Below, piece by piece: positions 1 to 7,678 of a stretch of DNA of 64,000 nt (positions within the stretch are counted from its first letter, which is position 1; each line of letters opens with the position of its first letter). The translations under genes were made by a program, and so were the position numbers. The notes beneath the pieces were generated by a model. The model was not told where the DNA came from and did not search any database. It was given only the letters and a program-made list of their open reading frames with translations. Where the stretch lies: NCBI GenBank assembly GCA_943912855.1, contig CALTVC010000007.1, positions 1-64,000 on the forward strand, read 5' to 3'. Origin of the DNA: an uncultured Flavobacterium sp. Lineage in GTDB: Bacteria > Bacteroidota > Bacteroidia > Flavobacteriales > Flavobacteriaceae.

Positions 1-568
1 GTATAACATACTGAGCTATTAAGGTAAACATGGCAAAAAAATGCGAATACACCATGAGCGATGAAAACAAGGCATAGTAAACAGCACTTTTATATCCTGG
101 GTTTTTTATAAAACGAATAAGGTAAAGGAATGCCATAACCGTGCTGAAAAACATCATGGTGTACATACGGGCTTCCTGAGAATAGGTAATGTGATAAAAG
201 TTAAACGTAAGAAATGCTACGGCAATAAGCCCTATGTTCTTGTTCCCGAAAAGCTCTTTTGCCAAATAGTACATTGCTGCAAGCCCACCTATACCAAATA
301 GTACTGATATTAGCCGGGCTATATAAGATGAATCTCCAAAAACTAGCGAGAAGAAATGAATAATGTAATAATAAAGAGGAGGGTGTACATCGTCTTTAAG
401 TACCTTAAAAATTTCGAGCATTGATTTTTTAGAAGACGAGTTTATTAGTGTAAACATTTCATCTGCCCACGGACTCTGAACATCCAGCCTGTAAATGCGT
501 AACAGGAAACTAATAATCAGCAGTGCGGTAAGCAAAGAGTTTTCCTTAACCCAGTTAACAATTTTCAT
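1..568 (-). CDS. GT-C family glycosyltransferase (GT39/PMT_2-like), 3' end outside window
   Basis: The visible 189 residues are the N-terminal part of a polytopic membrane protein; the reading frame stays open to the window edge, so the C-terminus is missing. It starts at the ATG complementary to 566-568. After a first hydrophobic segment comes WADEMFT (around residues 33-39), then DDVHPPLYYYIIHF and later SQEARMY. An acidic first-loop motif and an E-A-R-M-Y motif are typical of the GT-C fold lipid-linked sugar transferases (ArnT/PMT_2). The donor would be a polyprenyl-phosphate sugar and the site the inner membrane; the substrate cannot be told. Family call fairly safe, function inferred. 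Confidence 0.75.
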   Translation of the reverse strand, partial: MKIVNWVKENSLLTALLIISFLLRIYRLDVQSPWADEMFTLINSSSKKSMLEIFKVLKDDVHPPLYYYIIHFFSLVFGDSSYIARLISVLFGIGGLAAMYYLAKELFGNKNIGLIAVAFLTFNFYHITYSQEARMYTMMFFSTVMAFLYLIRFIKNPGYKSAVYYALFSSLMVYSHFFAMFTLIAQYVI

Positions 569-711
569 AAGTTTATTGGTTTCTTTTCAGATTAATATTG
601 CTGGTTGCAAACATAGTCAAATTTCAGTTAAACCAGCGGGTAACATTAAATTGCCTTAAAAAGAGAAACCGCGAACTAAAAGCCCGCGGTTATAAAAATT
701 TAGTTTTACAG

Positions 712-3180
712 TTAATCCATATTTAGGCTAAACATAACACCGTTTGTAGAATGCCCCCCCTGAATGGAGTGTACATAATCTACACGCAGTACGCGGAAAG
801 CCCCGATACCTATATTAGAGAAACCTGCGGTAAACTCATGATACGGTTTGGTATCTGGAGTTGTAAGGTTATGATAACCTGCTATAAGGTTCCATTGCAG
901 CAGGTTTAATACCGGTATTTTATTCATTATGTAACCGCCAAAGTTATGCTCGGCATGTAGTTCCAGATAGGCATTGTTAGTGCTGGCGGTGTAGTACGGC
1001 AACATATTAAAGGCTGTAAGCCTGCTGCTGTTTTCATGTACATAATGGGTTTGGTTGCCGTTAAAGTGCTTGTAATCGGCAAATGAAATTCCGTCGGCTC
1101 CAAAGAACTTACCTGCGTTTACCCCAATACCAAAATCACCTTTGTTGTCAAAACTAGTTTGGTAAGTAGAAGACAGGCTTACAAAATCATATTTGTAGTT
1201 GTCTTTGTTTGCAGCGAATATTTTTTCGTAATGGAATGACAGGCTTGGATACTTGTCTTCGCTTACCTTCATTTTTCCGCCACCCGGATAACTGATGTAA
1301 TCGTATGGCCAAATGAATCTGCCATCTACCGTAGCTTTGGTTACATAATGTGTATCAAATGGTTTTGTGCTATTGTTAAACGGATCCAGAGGATTGTTAG
1401 AAAAATAGTCGTCCTTGTTTTTAATCAGCACATAATCAGTGTTGTTAAACAACGCCTTACGACGCGAATATTCTACGCCTCCGGTTAACGAAATCCTGTC
1501 GTAAAATGTTCTTCCGTATGAAACCCCCATAAAAGTTTTGTCATACAGTTTCATGAAGTTGTTCTTAAAAATAAGCGAACTTACCATGTTTACCAGTGGT
1601 GTTATGGGTTCGTTAGGGTTAAACTGCACAATTTTATTACCTCCGCTAAAGTAGAAATATCCCACATCTTTTATGTAGGGAGCAAATGTACCCCTAAACC
1701 TGAAACGGTCTTCGGCAAGTCCGTAGTTAGCTGTAACCGAAGCGTTATATGAAAACTTCTTGGTGTATCGTCTAAAGCTAAAACCATTTTCAGTATTCCA
1801 CCCCTGTACGGTATTGTACATAGGAATATCAAAGCCATTATACTTAAACGAGTAGCTACGAAGGTTAGTAGTATCTTTATTGCTCTTAGACCAGGTATGG
1901 CCTGTAATTACATCCAATACATGAAACTTTTGTCTTGCTTTAGATATAGAGTCCAGCTTTGAAGGATCTTTCTTGGCAATACGGATGCTGTCTTTCTTTA
2001 CGTAGTCTTTGGTTTCTTCTTCCGTAAGAGGTACAGGACGTTTTGTATTCCAGAAAAGGCTGTCCTTTTTATTGGCATCTTTATCGTATGATACGATTTC
2101 CCTGCCAAAGGTTTTCTTTTCAAAATAATCATGGAATACATAGTTGCTGTATACGTGGGTAAACTTACCCGAAAAGTTTATGCCAAACATACCCGCTTTA
2201 AAATCAAACGTCTGAGAGTTTTTTGCCCAAAGTTTTGTCTGCTCATTATAGCTGAAGTTTTGTTGTAGCTTCATGGTTTCCAATGGCGGAATATGTACTC
2301 GGTAGCCTTTTATGTCTACATCTATGGCATAAATTGCCCAGCTGCCACTTACTATATATATGTAACCTTCAAATACAGGTTCCTTATCACGGCGTGGTAT
2401 TATTTTAATCTTGTTTATTTCGTGTCCCTGCTCGTCAAACGAGCTACCTTCAAACTTGTACCTGTAGTAACCCAATGCTCCCTTAGCAATAGGTGAAACC
2501 ATTTTTATTTCAAACTCTACATAATCATCGTAAAAATTGTAAAACGTACCTAAAGCCGTGTTGTAGCTAAAGCCGTTATCGCTACCGCTAACTTTACTCG
2601 CTATGATTTTCTCTTTCAGTTTGTTAGGTTGCTCAAAGGTAAGGTGCGATACGGTTTCGCTCAGGTAAATAACCCCGTTGCCGTTTTTGTCCAGCCCTTC
2701 AGGGCCTTCCACTTTCATACCCATAAGTTTTTTAGGAAGGTTGGCCACACGGAAAATACCCTTGCTGTAAAACTCGGCTTCAAAGCGCCCCAGCTTTTCG
2801 CTGTTTTCCTTTTTATTGGCTATCGCATTACGGATAATGGCATACGCGGGGTCTTCGCCCTGATTAATAACCACCTCTTTCAGTTCGTAGTTGTCATCTT
2901 CCAGGCTAATGTCTTTTGTAAAAGGCAATACGGTAGCATTGACGGTTATTTTTTTTGTTTTAAACCCTATGCTTTGAAAGATAAGGGTATAGCTTCCGGT
3001 TGTTTTAACCGAAATCTCGTACGTTCCTGCCTCGTTTGCTGTAGTATTGTTGTAGGTATTTTCTACAGAAACCGAAACAAACGGAATGCTGTGTCCGTCC
3101 TTATCGGTTATTTTTCCTTTAATCTGGGCATTTATGGCAAGCCCCGCCAAAAGCAGTAGTAGTGTAAACAGCTTTTTCAT
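712..3180 (-). CDS. DUF5686 outer-membrane protein with carboxypeptidase-like regulatory domain
   Basis: 822 aa. A signal peptide (about residues 1-18, ending INAQ) is followed by a CarboxypepD_reg-like beta-sandwich (about 20-95, starting KGKITDKDGHSIPFVSVSV) and then the long DUF5686 region. The C-terminal half alternates aromatic-rich strands and ends in VMFSLNMD, as expected for an outer-membrane beta-barrel. The family is common in Bacteroidota and often sits near TonB receptors, but its substrate is unknown. It is monocistronic here, with the glycosyltransferase starting 144 bp downstream in the same direction. Confidence 0.85.
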   Translation of the reverse strand: MKKLFTLLLLLAGLAINAQIKGKITDKDGHSIPFVSVSVENTYNNTTANEAGTYEISVKTTGSYTLIFQSIGFKTKKITVNATVLPFTKDISLEDDNYELKEVVINQGEDPAYAIIRNAIANKKENSEKLGRFEAEFYSKGIFRVANLPKKLMGMKVEGPEGLDKNGNGVIYLSETVSHLTFEQPNKLKEKIIASKVSGSDNGFSYNTALGTFYNFYDDYVEFEIKMVSPIAKGALGYYRYKFEGSSFDEQGHEINKIKIIPRRDKEPVFEGYIYIVSGSWAIYAIDVDIKGYRVHIPPLETMKLQQNFSYNEQTKLWAKNSQTFDFKAGMFGINFSGKFTHVYSNYVFHDYFEKKTFGREIVSYDKDANKKDSLFWNTKRPVPLTEEETKDYVKKDSIRIAKKDPSKLDSISKARQKFHVLDVITGHTWSKSNKDTTNLRSYSFKYNGFDIPMYNTVQGWNTENGFSFRRYTKKFSYNASVTANYGLAEDRFRFRGTFAPYIKDVGYFYFSGGNKIVQFNPNEPITPLVNMVSSLIFKNNFMKLYDKTFMGVSYGRTFYDRISLTGGVEYSRRKALFNNTDYVLIKNKDDYFSNNPLDPFNNSTKPFDTHYVTKATVDGRFIWPYDYISYPGGGKMKVSEDKYPSLSFHYEKIFAANKDNYKYDFVSLSSTYQTSFDNKGDFGIGVNAGKFFGADGISFADYKHFNGNQTHYVHENSSRLTAFNMLPYYTASTNNAYLELHAEHNFGGYIMNKIPVLNLLQWNLIAGYHNLTTPDTKPYHEFTAGFSNIGIGAFRVLRVDYVHSIQGGHSTNGVMFSLNMD

Positions 3181-3298
3181 GTAGTGTAAGATGGTTTTTT
3201 ATATTGGTTAACGTCGTGTACATAAGGATAGACGGATAACAAATGGAAATGGTTGTATGTTACAATGAAAAAAATGTTTTTTTATTGTGGAAGATTGG

Positions 3299-4261
3299 CT
3301 ATTTCAGTTGTTGCAATATCCAGTCCAGGCAGGTTTTAGAGTCCATGATACTCCAGGAATGCGGATGGCGCATGCCGTTAGGGCGGTAACCTTTATTGTG
3401 TGTAACGATGAGCGATACCTTATCGTTTCCTTTGGTTTGCAGTAGGTTAACCATAGCCGAAATATCCGTACTGTTCATGTCATAGGCATCGCGGTGCCTG
3501 TTTGTGAGTTGCCATTCAATGTCGGGTTCGGTATAAATGCGCAGGGGAGTGGTAAGCAAAAATTTTGCATTGCCACCATCGGGTTCGTTGTGCGAATAAA
3601 TAGAATATTTTACATATTGGGCGGGAACTTCCTCCGGACTACCGCCAAAATCCTCCTTATACGAATCCATAATCCAATGGCCTTCGTTAACGGCGGGTTC
3701 AGAGAAGTTGCGTTCCACATCGCGTTTGGCATGGTGGTAGAGGTGGGCATAGTCTACCGGAGGGTCGAGTGCGAAAACCGCCTTTGGAGTAATGTAGGTT
3801 GCCCCGGGTTCGCGGTGGGCTTTCTCGGCATAACTAAGCGAAATCATGGCACCACCCGAAAATCCGCCAATTACAAACCTGTCTTTCGGGATGCTGTACT
3901 GTTCTGCTACCTGTTTAAAAATCACATCCAAGAGTTTGTGCTCCTCGTCAAACTTATTCGTCCCCCAGTTAATGGACGGAAATACCACGAGCATACCTTT
4001 TTTTAGTGCCAATTTGTGCAGGGTTATCTGCGCCATAACGCTTTCTACGAGTTCGCCAGATGACGGTAGTATAACCAGGCAGGCATTAGGCTTGGTTTTG
4101 GGAACCAGCTTCAGGTAAAACAGACTGGTGGTATCGGTAGGTTCGAAGTTATAAAGGTTATACGGGTCTTCAGTGGCTACCACTACCTTTTGCGGGGTTT
4201 GGGCAAAACTAAATTGAAGTGTTAGGATAGTTAGTAATGGTAGTAGGTGTTTAAGTTTCAT
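3299..4261 (-). CDS. Secreted alpha/beta hydrolase
   Basis: 320 aa when started at the ATG complementary to 4259-4261, which gives a clean signal peptide MKLKHLLPLL...FSFAQ; an upstream in-frame ATG at 4330 would place 23 polar residues before it and is less likely. The nucleophile elbow G-F-S-G-G (Ser135) lies in IGGFSGGAMISLSYA, and a late RHPHSW near the C-terminus could supply the catalytic His. The protein probably acts in the periplasm as an esterase or peptidase; the substrate is unknown. A -7-like box (CAAATATA on the plus strand, 4285-4292) lies about 25 bp upstream of this start and supports it. Confidence 0.75.
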   Translation of the reverse strand: MKLKHLLPLLTILTLQFSFAQTPQKVVVATEDPYNLYNFEPTDTTSLFYLKLVPKTKPNACLVILPSSGELVESVMAQITLHKLALKKGMLVVFPSINWGTNKFDEEHKLLDVIFKQVAEQYSIPKDRFVIGGFSGGAMISLSYAEKAHREPGATYITPKAVFALDPPVDYAHLYHHAKRDVERNFSEPAVNEGHWIMDSYKEDFGGSPEEVPAQYVKYSIYSHNEPDGGNAKFLLTTPLRIYTEPDIEWQLTNRHRDAYDMNSTDISAMVNLLQTKGNDKVSLIVTHNKGYRPNGMRHPHSWSIMDSKTCLDWILQQLK

Positions 4262-4352
4262 TGGAAATACAGAATGATGATTGGCAAATATAGATAAATC
4301 TTGTAGTGAGTGGTGTACGTTAGATTGCACATCAGCTATTGTAAGATATTGT

Positions 4353-4820
4353 TTATGGACGTCCTTTCTGCACTTGTGGCTGAATCCATTTTACGGCTTC
4401 ATCACGGCTCAGGTTAATAGTTTTGTCTTTTGAAGTAAGTTTCAATTTATATTCTTTTGCCTGGACATTATCTCTAAGATTTATTTTTTCAGAAAAATTA
4501 AGTTTATAGGTTCCTTTGAAAAACTCATTATCTGTATCAATAGTTAATGCGTCGTTGTTGACATTCAAAGGGACTTGAATGTTTTTGTTGTTTAATAGGT
4601 TAATGTTTATAGACTGCCTATCAATGCTGATGTATTGTCTTGGTACATTAATATTATGAGTAGCGTATTCATTTAGGCTTAAAGGTTTACCGTTTATGGT
4701 AATGTTGTCTAAATGCCATTCACCTGTAATATCGTGTTTGTCTTTTGCCGGATAGAACGCTAATGTAAGAGCAATTAATGCCAATAATCCAATAACAGTT
4801 TTCTTTGAGTGAGATTTCAT
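4353..4820 (-). CDS. Hypothetical exported protein, lipocalin-like
   Basis: 155 aa with an N-terminal hydrophobic segment (about residues 9-23) that could be a signal peptide or anchor. The motif ITGEWHLDNITINGK just after it is typical of small Bacteroidota lipocalin-like or META-like proteins, which begin with a G-x-W strand. The rest is strand-rich and ends in a basic tail. No catalytic motif is visible. A -7 box (CAAATATA on the plus strand, 4841-4848) precedes it. Function unknown. Confidence 0.6.
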   Translation of the reverse strand: MKSHSKKTVIGLLALIALTLAFYPAKDKHDITGEWHLDNITINGKPLSLNEYATHNINVPRQYISIDRQSININLLNNKNIQVPLNVNNDALTIDTDNEFFKGTYKLNFSEKINLRDNVQAKEYKLKLTSKDKTINLSRDEAVKWIQPQVQKGRP

Positions 4821-4910
4821 GGTTCGTAAGATGGTTCAACCAAATATACTAAAAACATCTTCATCATTTCGGTTGATAAAACACTAGTAATAGATGTTAC
4901 GCATTCGATG

Positions 4911-4969
4911 GCGCGGATTTGCAATCCGTGCCTTATTTGATAGTGTAAGCACGGATTGCAAATCCACGC
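4911..4969. repeat. REP-like inverted repeat (21-nt arms)
   Basis: Arms at 4911-4931 and 4949-4969 are reverse complements at 20 of 21 positions (core GGATTTGCAATCCGTGC) with a 17-nt loop. Each arm also contains its own small palindrome (GGATTTGCAATCC). It lies in the 450-bp gene-free spacer between two divergent genes and looks like a dispersed palindromic element, not a terminator, because no T-run follows on either strand. Confidence 0.8.
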
Positions 4970-5059
4970 TATCTGAAATTGGATGATGAATAGCAAATAT
5001 AGATAAATCCCGTAGGGATGGCATATGTATAGAAATTGTTAATGCAGTTATCCATGAGC

Positions 5060-5098
5060 TCCGTAGGAGCGATATATAAAAAATGCCGTTCCTACGGA
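5060..5098. repeat. Short inverted repeat, TCCGTAGGA family
   Basis: TCCGTAGGA at 5060-5068 is inverted perfectly at 5090-5098 with a 21-nt AT-rich spacer. A related mini-palindrome (ATCCCGTAGGGAT) lies just upstream at about 5006-5018. I see no gene in the 4821-5270 spacer; it holds these repeats, the element at 4911-4969, a copy of an upstream promoter region (about 4980-5010), and the CDF gene promoter. Confidence 0.65.
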
Positions 5099-5240
5099 AT
5101 TCTGGTGGAGGTTGTCTGTTTCTATAAACATGCCGCTTCTCCGAAGCTCATTAAAATATACTAAAACATTCCCACCACTTCAATTAACAATCCACCCAAA
5201 GTTTAACCAAAAAATAAGCTCCGAAAACCGCAATATCCCT

Positions 5241-5248
5241 TATTTTTG
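5241..5248 (+). promoter_or_regulatory. Candidate -7 box of the CDF transporter gene
   Basis: TATTTTTG matches the Bacteroidota -7 consensus TAnnTTTG exactly and lies 23 bp before the ATG at 5271. No clear TTG -33 box is seen at the usual distance, so this is a partial promoter call. Confidence 0.45.
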
Positions 5249-5270
5249 TAGCCTGTTTTAATATCGGGAT

Positions 5271-6164
5271 ATGGAGCAACTTGCAGCAGATAATTCTGCC
5301 GGACTAAAAACCACCCTTACGGGCATTGTAGTAAGCAGCATACTCGCTGTGGTTAAAGCACTGGGTGGCATTATGGGTAATTCCTACGCGCTCATAGCCG
5401 ATGCCATAGAAAGCACTACAGACATAGTAAGCAGTGGCCTGCTGTACATTGGCCTGAAGTGGAGCGTAAAACCTGCCGACAAGGAACACCCGTACGGACA
5501 CGGCAAGGCTGAGGCGCTCATAGCCCTGGGTATTGCCCTGGCTCTGTGCTTCGCGGCAGTGGTTATTTGTGTAGACAGCATCCATAATATACGTACCCCG
5601 CATAAAGCACCCAAAGCGTTTACGCTGATTATCCTTGCGGGGGTTATCATTACCAAAGAACTTTTGTACCGTTATGTAATCAAAACAGGCGAGGAACTGA
5701 ACAGCGGTGCCGTTAAGGCCGATGCTTTTCACCACCGTTCCGATGCCATAAGCAGTGGAGCGGCATTCATTGGTATTACCATCGGACTCATAGGTGGTAA
5801 AGGCTATGAGGTGGCCGACGACTGGGCGGCGCTCCTTGCTGCCGTGGTTATTGTTATCAATGCCTGGCTTATAGCGCGTCCTGCCATAGGCGAACTCCTG
5901 GACGAAGAATTACAACCCGAACTGAACGACAGGGTGAAGGAACTTGCCGCTGAAGTGCCGGGAGTGGTGTTCATAGAAAAAGTACACATTCGTAAAATGG
6001 GTATTAAGAACCACGCCGATATGCACCTATGGGTTAATAAAGACCTTACGGTAGAACAGGGGCACAACATAGCCCATGCCGTTAAAGACCACATACAGGA
6101 GGTTATGCCACAGTTTGCACACATCCATATTCACATAGAGCCCGATGGGCGCAGCGATATGTAA
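5271..6164 (+). CDS. Cation diffusion facilitator (CDF) family metal exporter
   Basis: 297 aa, the usual length for the family. Residues about 10-205 hold six hydrophobic segments; the metal-site motifs are DAIESTTD (about 39-46) in TM2 and FHHRSDAISS (about 151-160) in TM5, giving the paired D/D and H/D ligands of the CDF transport site. The C-terminal cytoplasmic domain (about 210-297) ends HADMHLWVNKDLTVEQGHNIAHAV...IHIHIEPDG, the usual His-rich metal-sensing ferredoxin-like fold. It exports Zn2+ or a related divalent ion by proton exchange; ion specificity cannot be read with certainty. Confidence 0.92.
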   Translation: MEQLAADNSAGLKTTLTGIVVSSILAVVKALGGIMGNSYALIADAIESTTDIVSSGLLYIGLKWSVKPADKEHPYGHGKAEALIALGIALALCFAAVVICVDSIHNIRTPHKAPKAFTLIILAGVIITKELLYRYVIKTGEELNSGAVKADAFHHRSDAISSGAAFIGITIGLIGGKGYEVADDWAALLAAVVIVINAWLIARPAIGELLDEELQPELNDRVKELAAEVPGVVFIEKVHIRKMGIKNHADMHLWVNKDLTVEQGHNIAHAVKDHIQEVMPQFAHIHIHIEPDGRSDM

Positions 6165-6237
6165 TATCCGTTAAACAATACTAAAACCAAAGTCGGGCAG
6201 CCTTGTTTGCCCTATCTTTGGTTTTTATTTTACCGTT

Positions 6238-6546
6238 ATGAAAAAGATTACCGAAGCCCTGATACGCAAAGACATGTCGATTAAAAAAATACAGTATGAC
6301 CGAGAATGGTTTTACTCGGTTTTTGATATGGAAGATTATCTGGGCGAGGAGCTAAGCGGGGTAGAAACCGTGACCCTGCCCATAGTGGTAGACGGCGAAA
6401 CCTATAACGAAAAATGCGCCACCTGGGAAGATATAGAGCGCTACCGTAATCGCGAAATCCTGGGCGATTTTAAAACCAGCGTGTTCCGTAACCCTCCCGC
6501 CGAAGTGAAAAAGGTGGTAAACAAATCTACACGTAAAAAGAAGTAA
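6238..6546 (+). CDS. Small BRO-N/antirepressor-like protein
   Basis: 102 aa. Residues about 14-34 (KIQYDREWFYSVFDMEDYLG) resemble the start of Bro-N/phage antirepressor domains (x-W-[YF]-S-V-x-D-V-x-x-x-L). The domain would be short, and the C-terminus is Lys-rich (KKVVNKSTRKKK), which would suit nucleic-acid binding. A perfect TAnnTTTG box (TATCTTTG, 6213-6220) lies 17 bp upstream of the ATG, so it seems independently expressed. There are no phage genes nearby. Family assignment is tentative; otherwise a conserved hypothetical. Confidence 0.6.
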   Translation: MKKITEALIRKDMSIKKIQYDREWFYSVFDMEDYLGEELSGVETVTLPIVVDGETYNEKCATWEDIERYRNREILGDFKTSVFRNPPAEVKKVVNKSTRKKK

Positions 6547-6560
6547 ATCTTTGTCTTTTG

Positions 6561-6800
6561 ACTCTGAAAGGGTCGAACACTATAAAATTGGGCATACCCA
6601 ATGAATTAAACCATACTCATAAATCACAGGGCTATGCCCTGTGCAAGTAAGTGTCACCCCTCGCGGGATGGGCTAAGTGCTACTAACCCTGAAAGGGTCA
6701 AACATAACAACATTGGGCATAGCCCGATGTATTACCCCTCTTTTCTAAACCACAGGGCGATGCCCCGTGCAAATACGTATCACCCCTGTCGGAGTAGAAT
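6561..6800. repeat. Two tandem copies of a palindrome-rich intergenic repeat
   Basis: The unit begins CTGAAAGGGTC and continues with a GGGCATA palindrome, then CACAGGGCTATGCCCTGTG, then ACCCCTCGCGGG-type ends. Copy 1 is about 6561-6684 and copy 2 about 6685-6800; they diverge by scattered substitutions but keep the palindromes (compensating changes such as CAGGGCGATGCCCCG). The rest of the 6547-7155 spacer holds a CTCCGTG repeat run (about 6829-6868) and several TTGTAGCA repeats (7018-7090). I see no gene in this spacer. Confidence 0.75.
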
Positions 6801-7065
6801 ATAAAACTTCAATTTCCGTTATTAAACTCCGTGCATCTCCGTGACTTCTCCGTGTATCTCTGTGTTACTTTATTTTTATTGCTACCACACTGCAAAATTA
6901 CAACAGGCATTTACACAAAGTACTGAAGCCTGTTGTTCAGTAAAATTTTTAGTCAGCCGAAACTGAGTGTAAACCCCTATACATGGCCATTACAGGCTGT
7001 AAAGGCTCCTGTAGCTAGATTGTAGCAACATTGTAAAGCAAATGTAACGGCATTGTAGCAACTAT

Positions 7066-7101
7066 AAGCAAAAAACCAACCTGTATTGTAGCAGGTTGGT
7101 T
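7066..7101 (-). terminator. Intrinsic terminator of the DUF1456 gene
   Basis: AACCAACCTG (7074-7083) pairs with CAGGTTGGTT (7092-7101) around an 8-nt loop. Read on the minus strand, the stem is followed by a T-rich stretch (plus-strand A-run 7070-7075). It lies 55 bp past the stop codon. Confidence 0.7.
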
Positions 7102-7155
7102 TTAGTGGAAATTTTATATATACGTTTCTGTTTTTACAGAAAATACTTTTAAAAA

Positions 7156-7575
7156 TTATTTTTTGTCCTTACCGTTTTTAAAGCGGACTTTCTCCACTAC
7201 CGGAATTGGTTTTTTGCCTTTGGCGGGAGCCGATTTTTTAAACGGTTTTTTGGCTGGAGCCTTTGCAGCAGGCTTGTCTTCGCCAGATGTTTTTGGTTTA
7301 GATGTTTTAACGGCCTGTTTGTTTTGCTCCAGGATCGCCTTAGGGTCTTTAGGATTTTCTTTAGTACCGCGCAGGTGTAAGATTAATCCATTCAGGAAGT
7401 TACGTAATACCTGATCACCACACTCCATAAAGTTTGGGTGGTCTGCATTACGGAAAAACGCGCCCAGTTCTGCCTTAGATATCCTGAAGTCTACAAGCTC
7501 AAGGATTTCAACAATCTGGTCATCACGTAATTGCAGTGCTACGCGTAGTTTTTTAAATATGTCGTTATTGTTCAT
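7156..7575 (-). CDS. DUF1456 (YehS-like) protein
   Basis: 139 aa from the ATG complementary to 7573-7575 (start MNNNDIFKKL), chosen over an ATG 30 bp further out because the perfect -7 box at 7593-7600 would then lie just upstream. Two tandem DUF1456 helical repeats are visible: NNDIFKKLRVALQLRDDQIVEIL (about 2-24) and the second around FMECGDQVLRNFLNGLI. The C-terminal 50 residues are a Lys/Pro/Ala-rich tail, probably disordered. The family is widespread with no firm biochemical role. Confidence 0.85.
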   Translation of the reverse strand: MNNNDIFKKLRVALQLRDDQIVEILELVDFRISKAELGAFFRNADHPNFMECGDQVLRNFLNGLILHLRGTKENPKDPKAILEQNKQAVKTSKPKTSGEDKPAAKAPAKKPFKKSAPAKGKKPIPVVEKVRFKNGKDKK

Positions 7576-7592
7576 TTTCTGTTTATTTAGTG

Positions 7593-7600
7593 CAAAGGTA
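7593..7600 (-). promoter_or_regulatory. -7 box of the DUF1456 gene
   Basis: CAAAGGTA on the plus strand reads TACCTTTG on the minus strand, a perfect TAnnTTTG, 17 bp before the chosen start codon. Confidence 0.55.
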
Positions 7601-7622
7601 GCCATTTTATGGCAGTGCGATT

Positions 7623-7651
7623 AAAAAAAACGCCCCGCGTAGTGCGGGGCG
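7623..7651 (-). terminator. Intrinsic terminator of the 1323-aa T9SS protein gene
   Basis: CGCCCCGC (7631-7638) and GCGGGGCG (7644-7651) form an 8-bp GC stem with a 5-nt loop; eight A residues at 7623-7630 give the T-run on the minus strand. It lies 28 bp past the stop codon. Confidence 0.9.
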
Positions 7652-7678
7652 CCCTTCATTTCTGAAGAAAGGTTTCTG

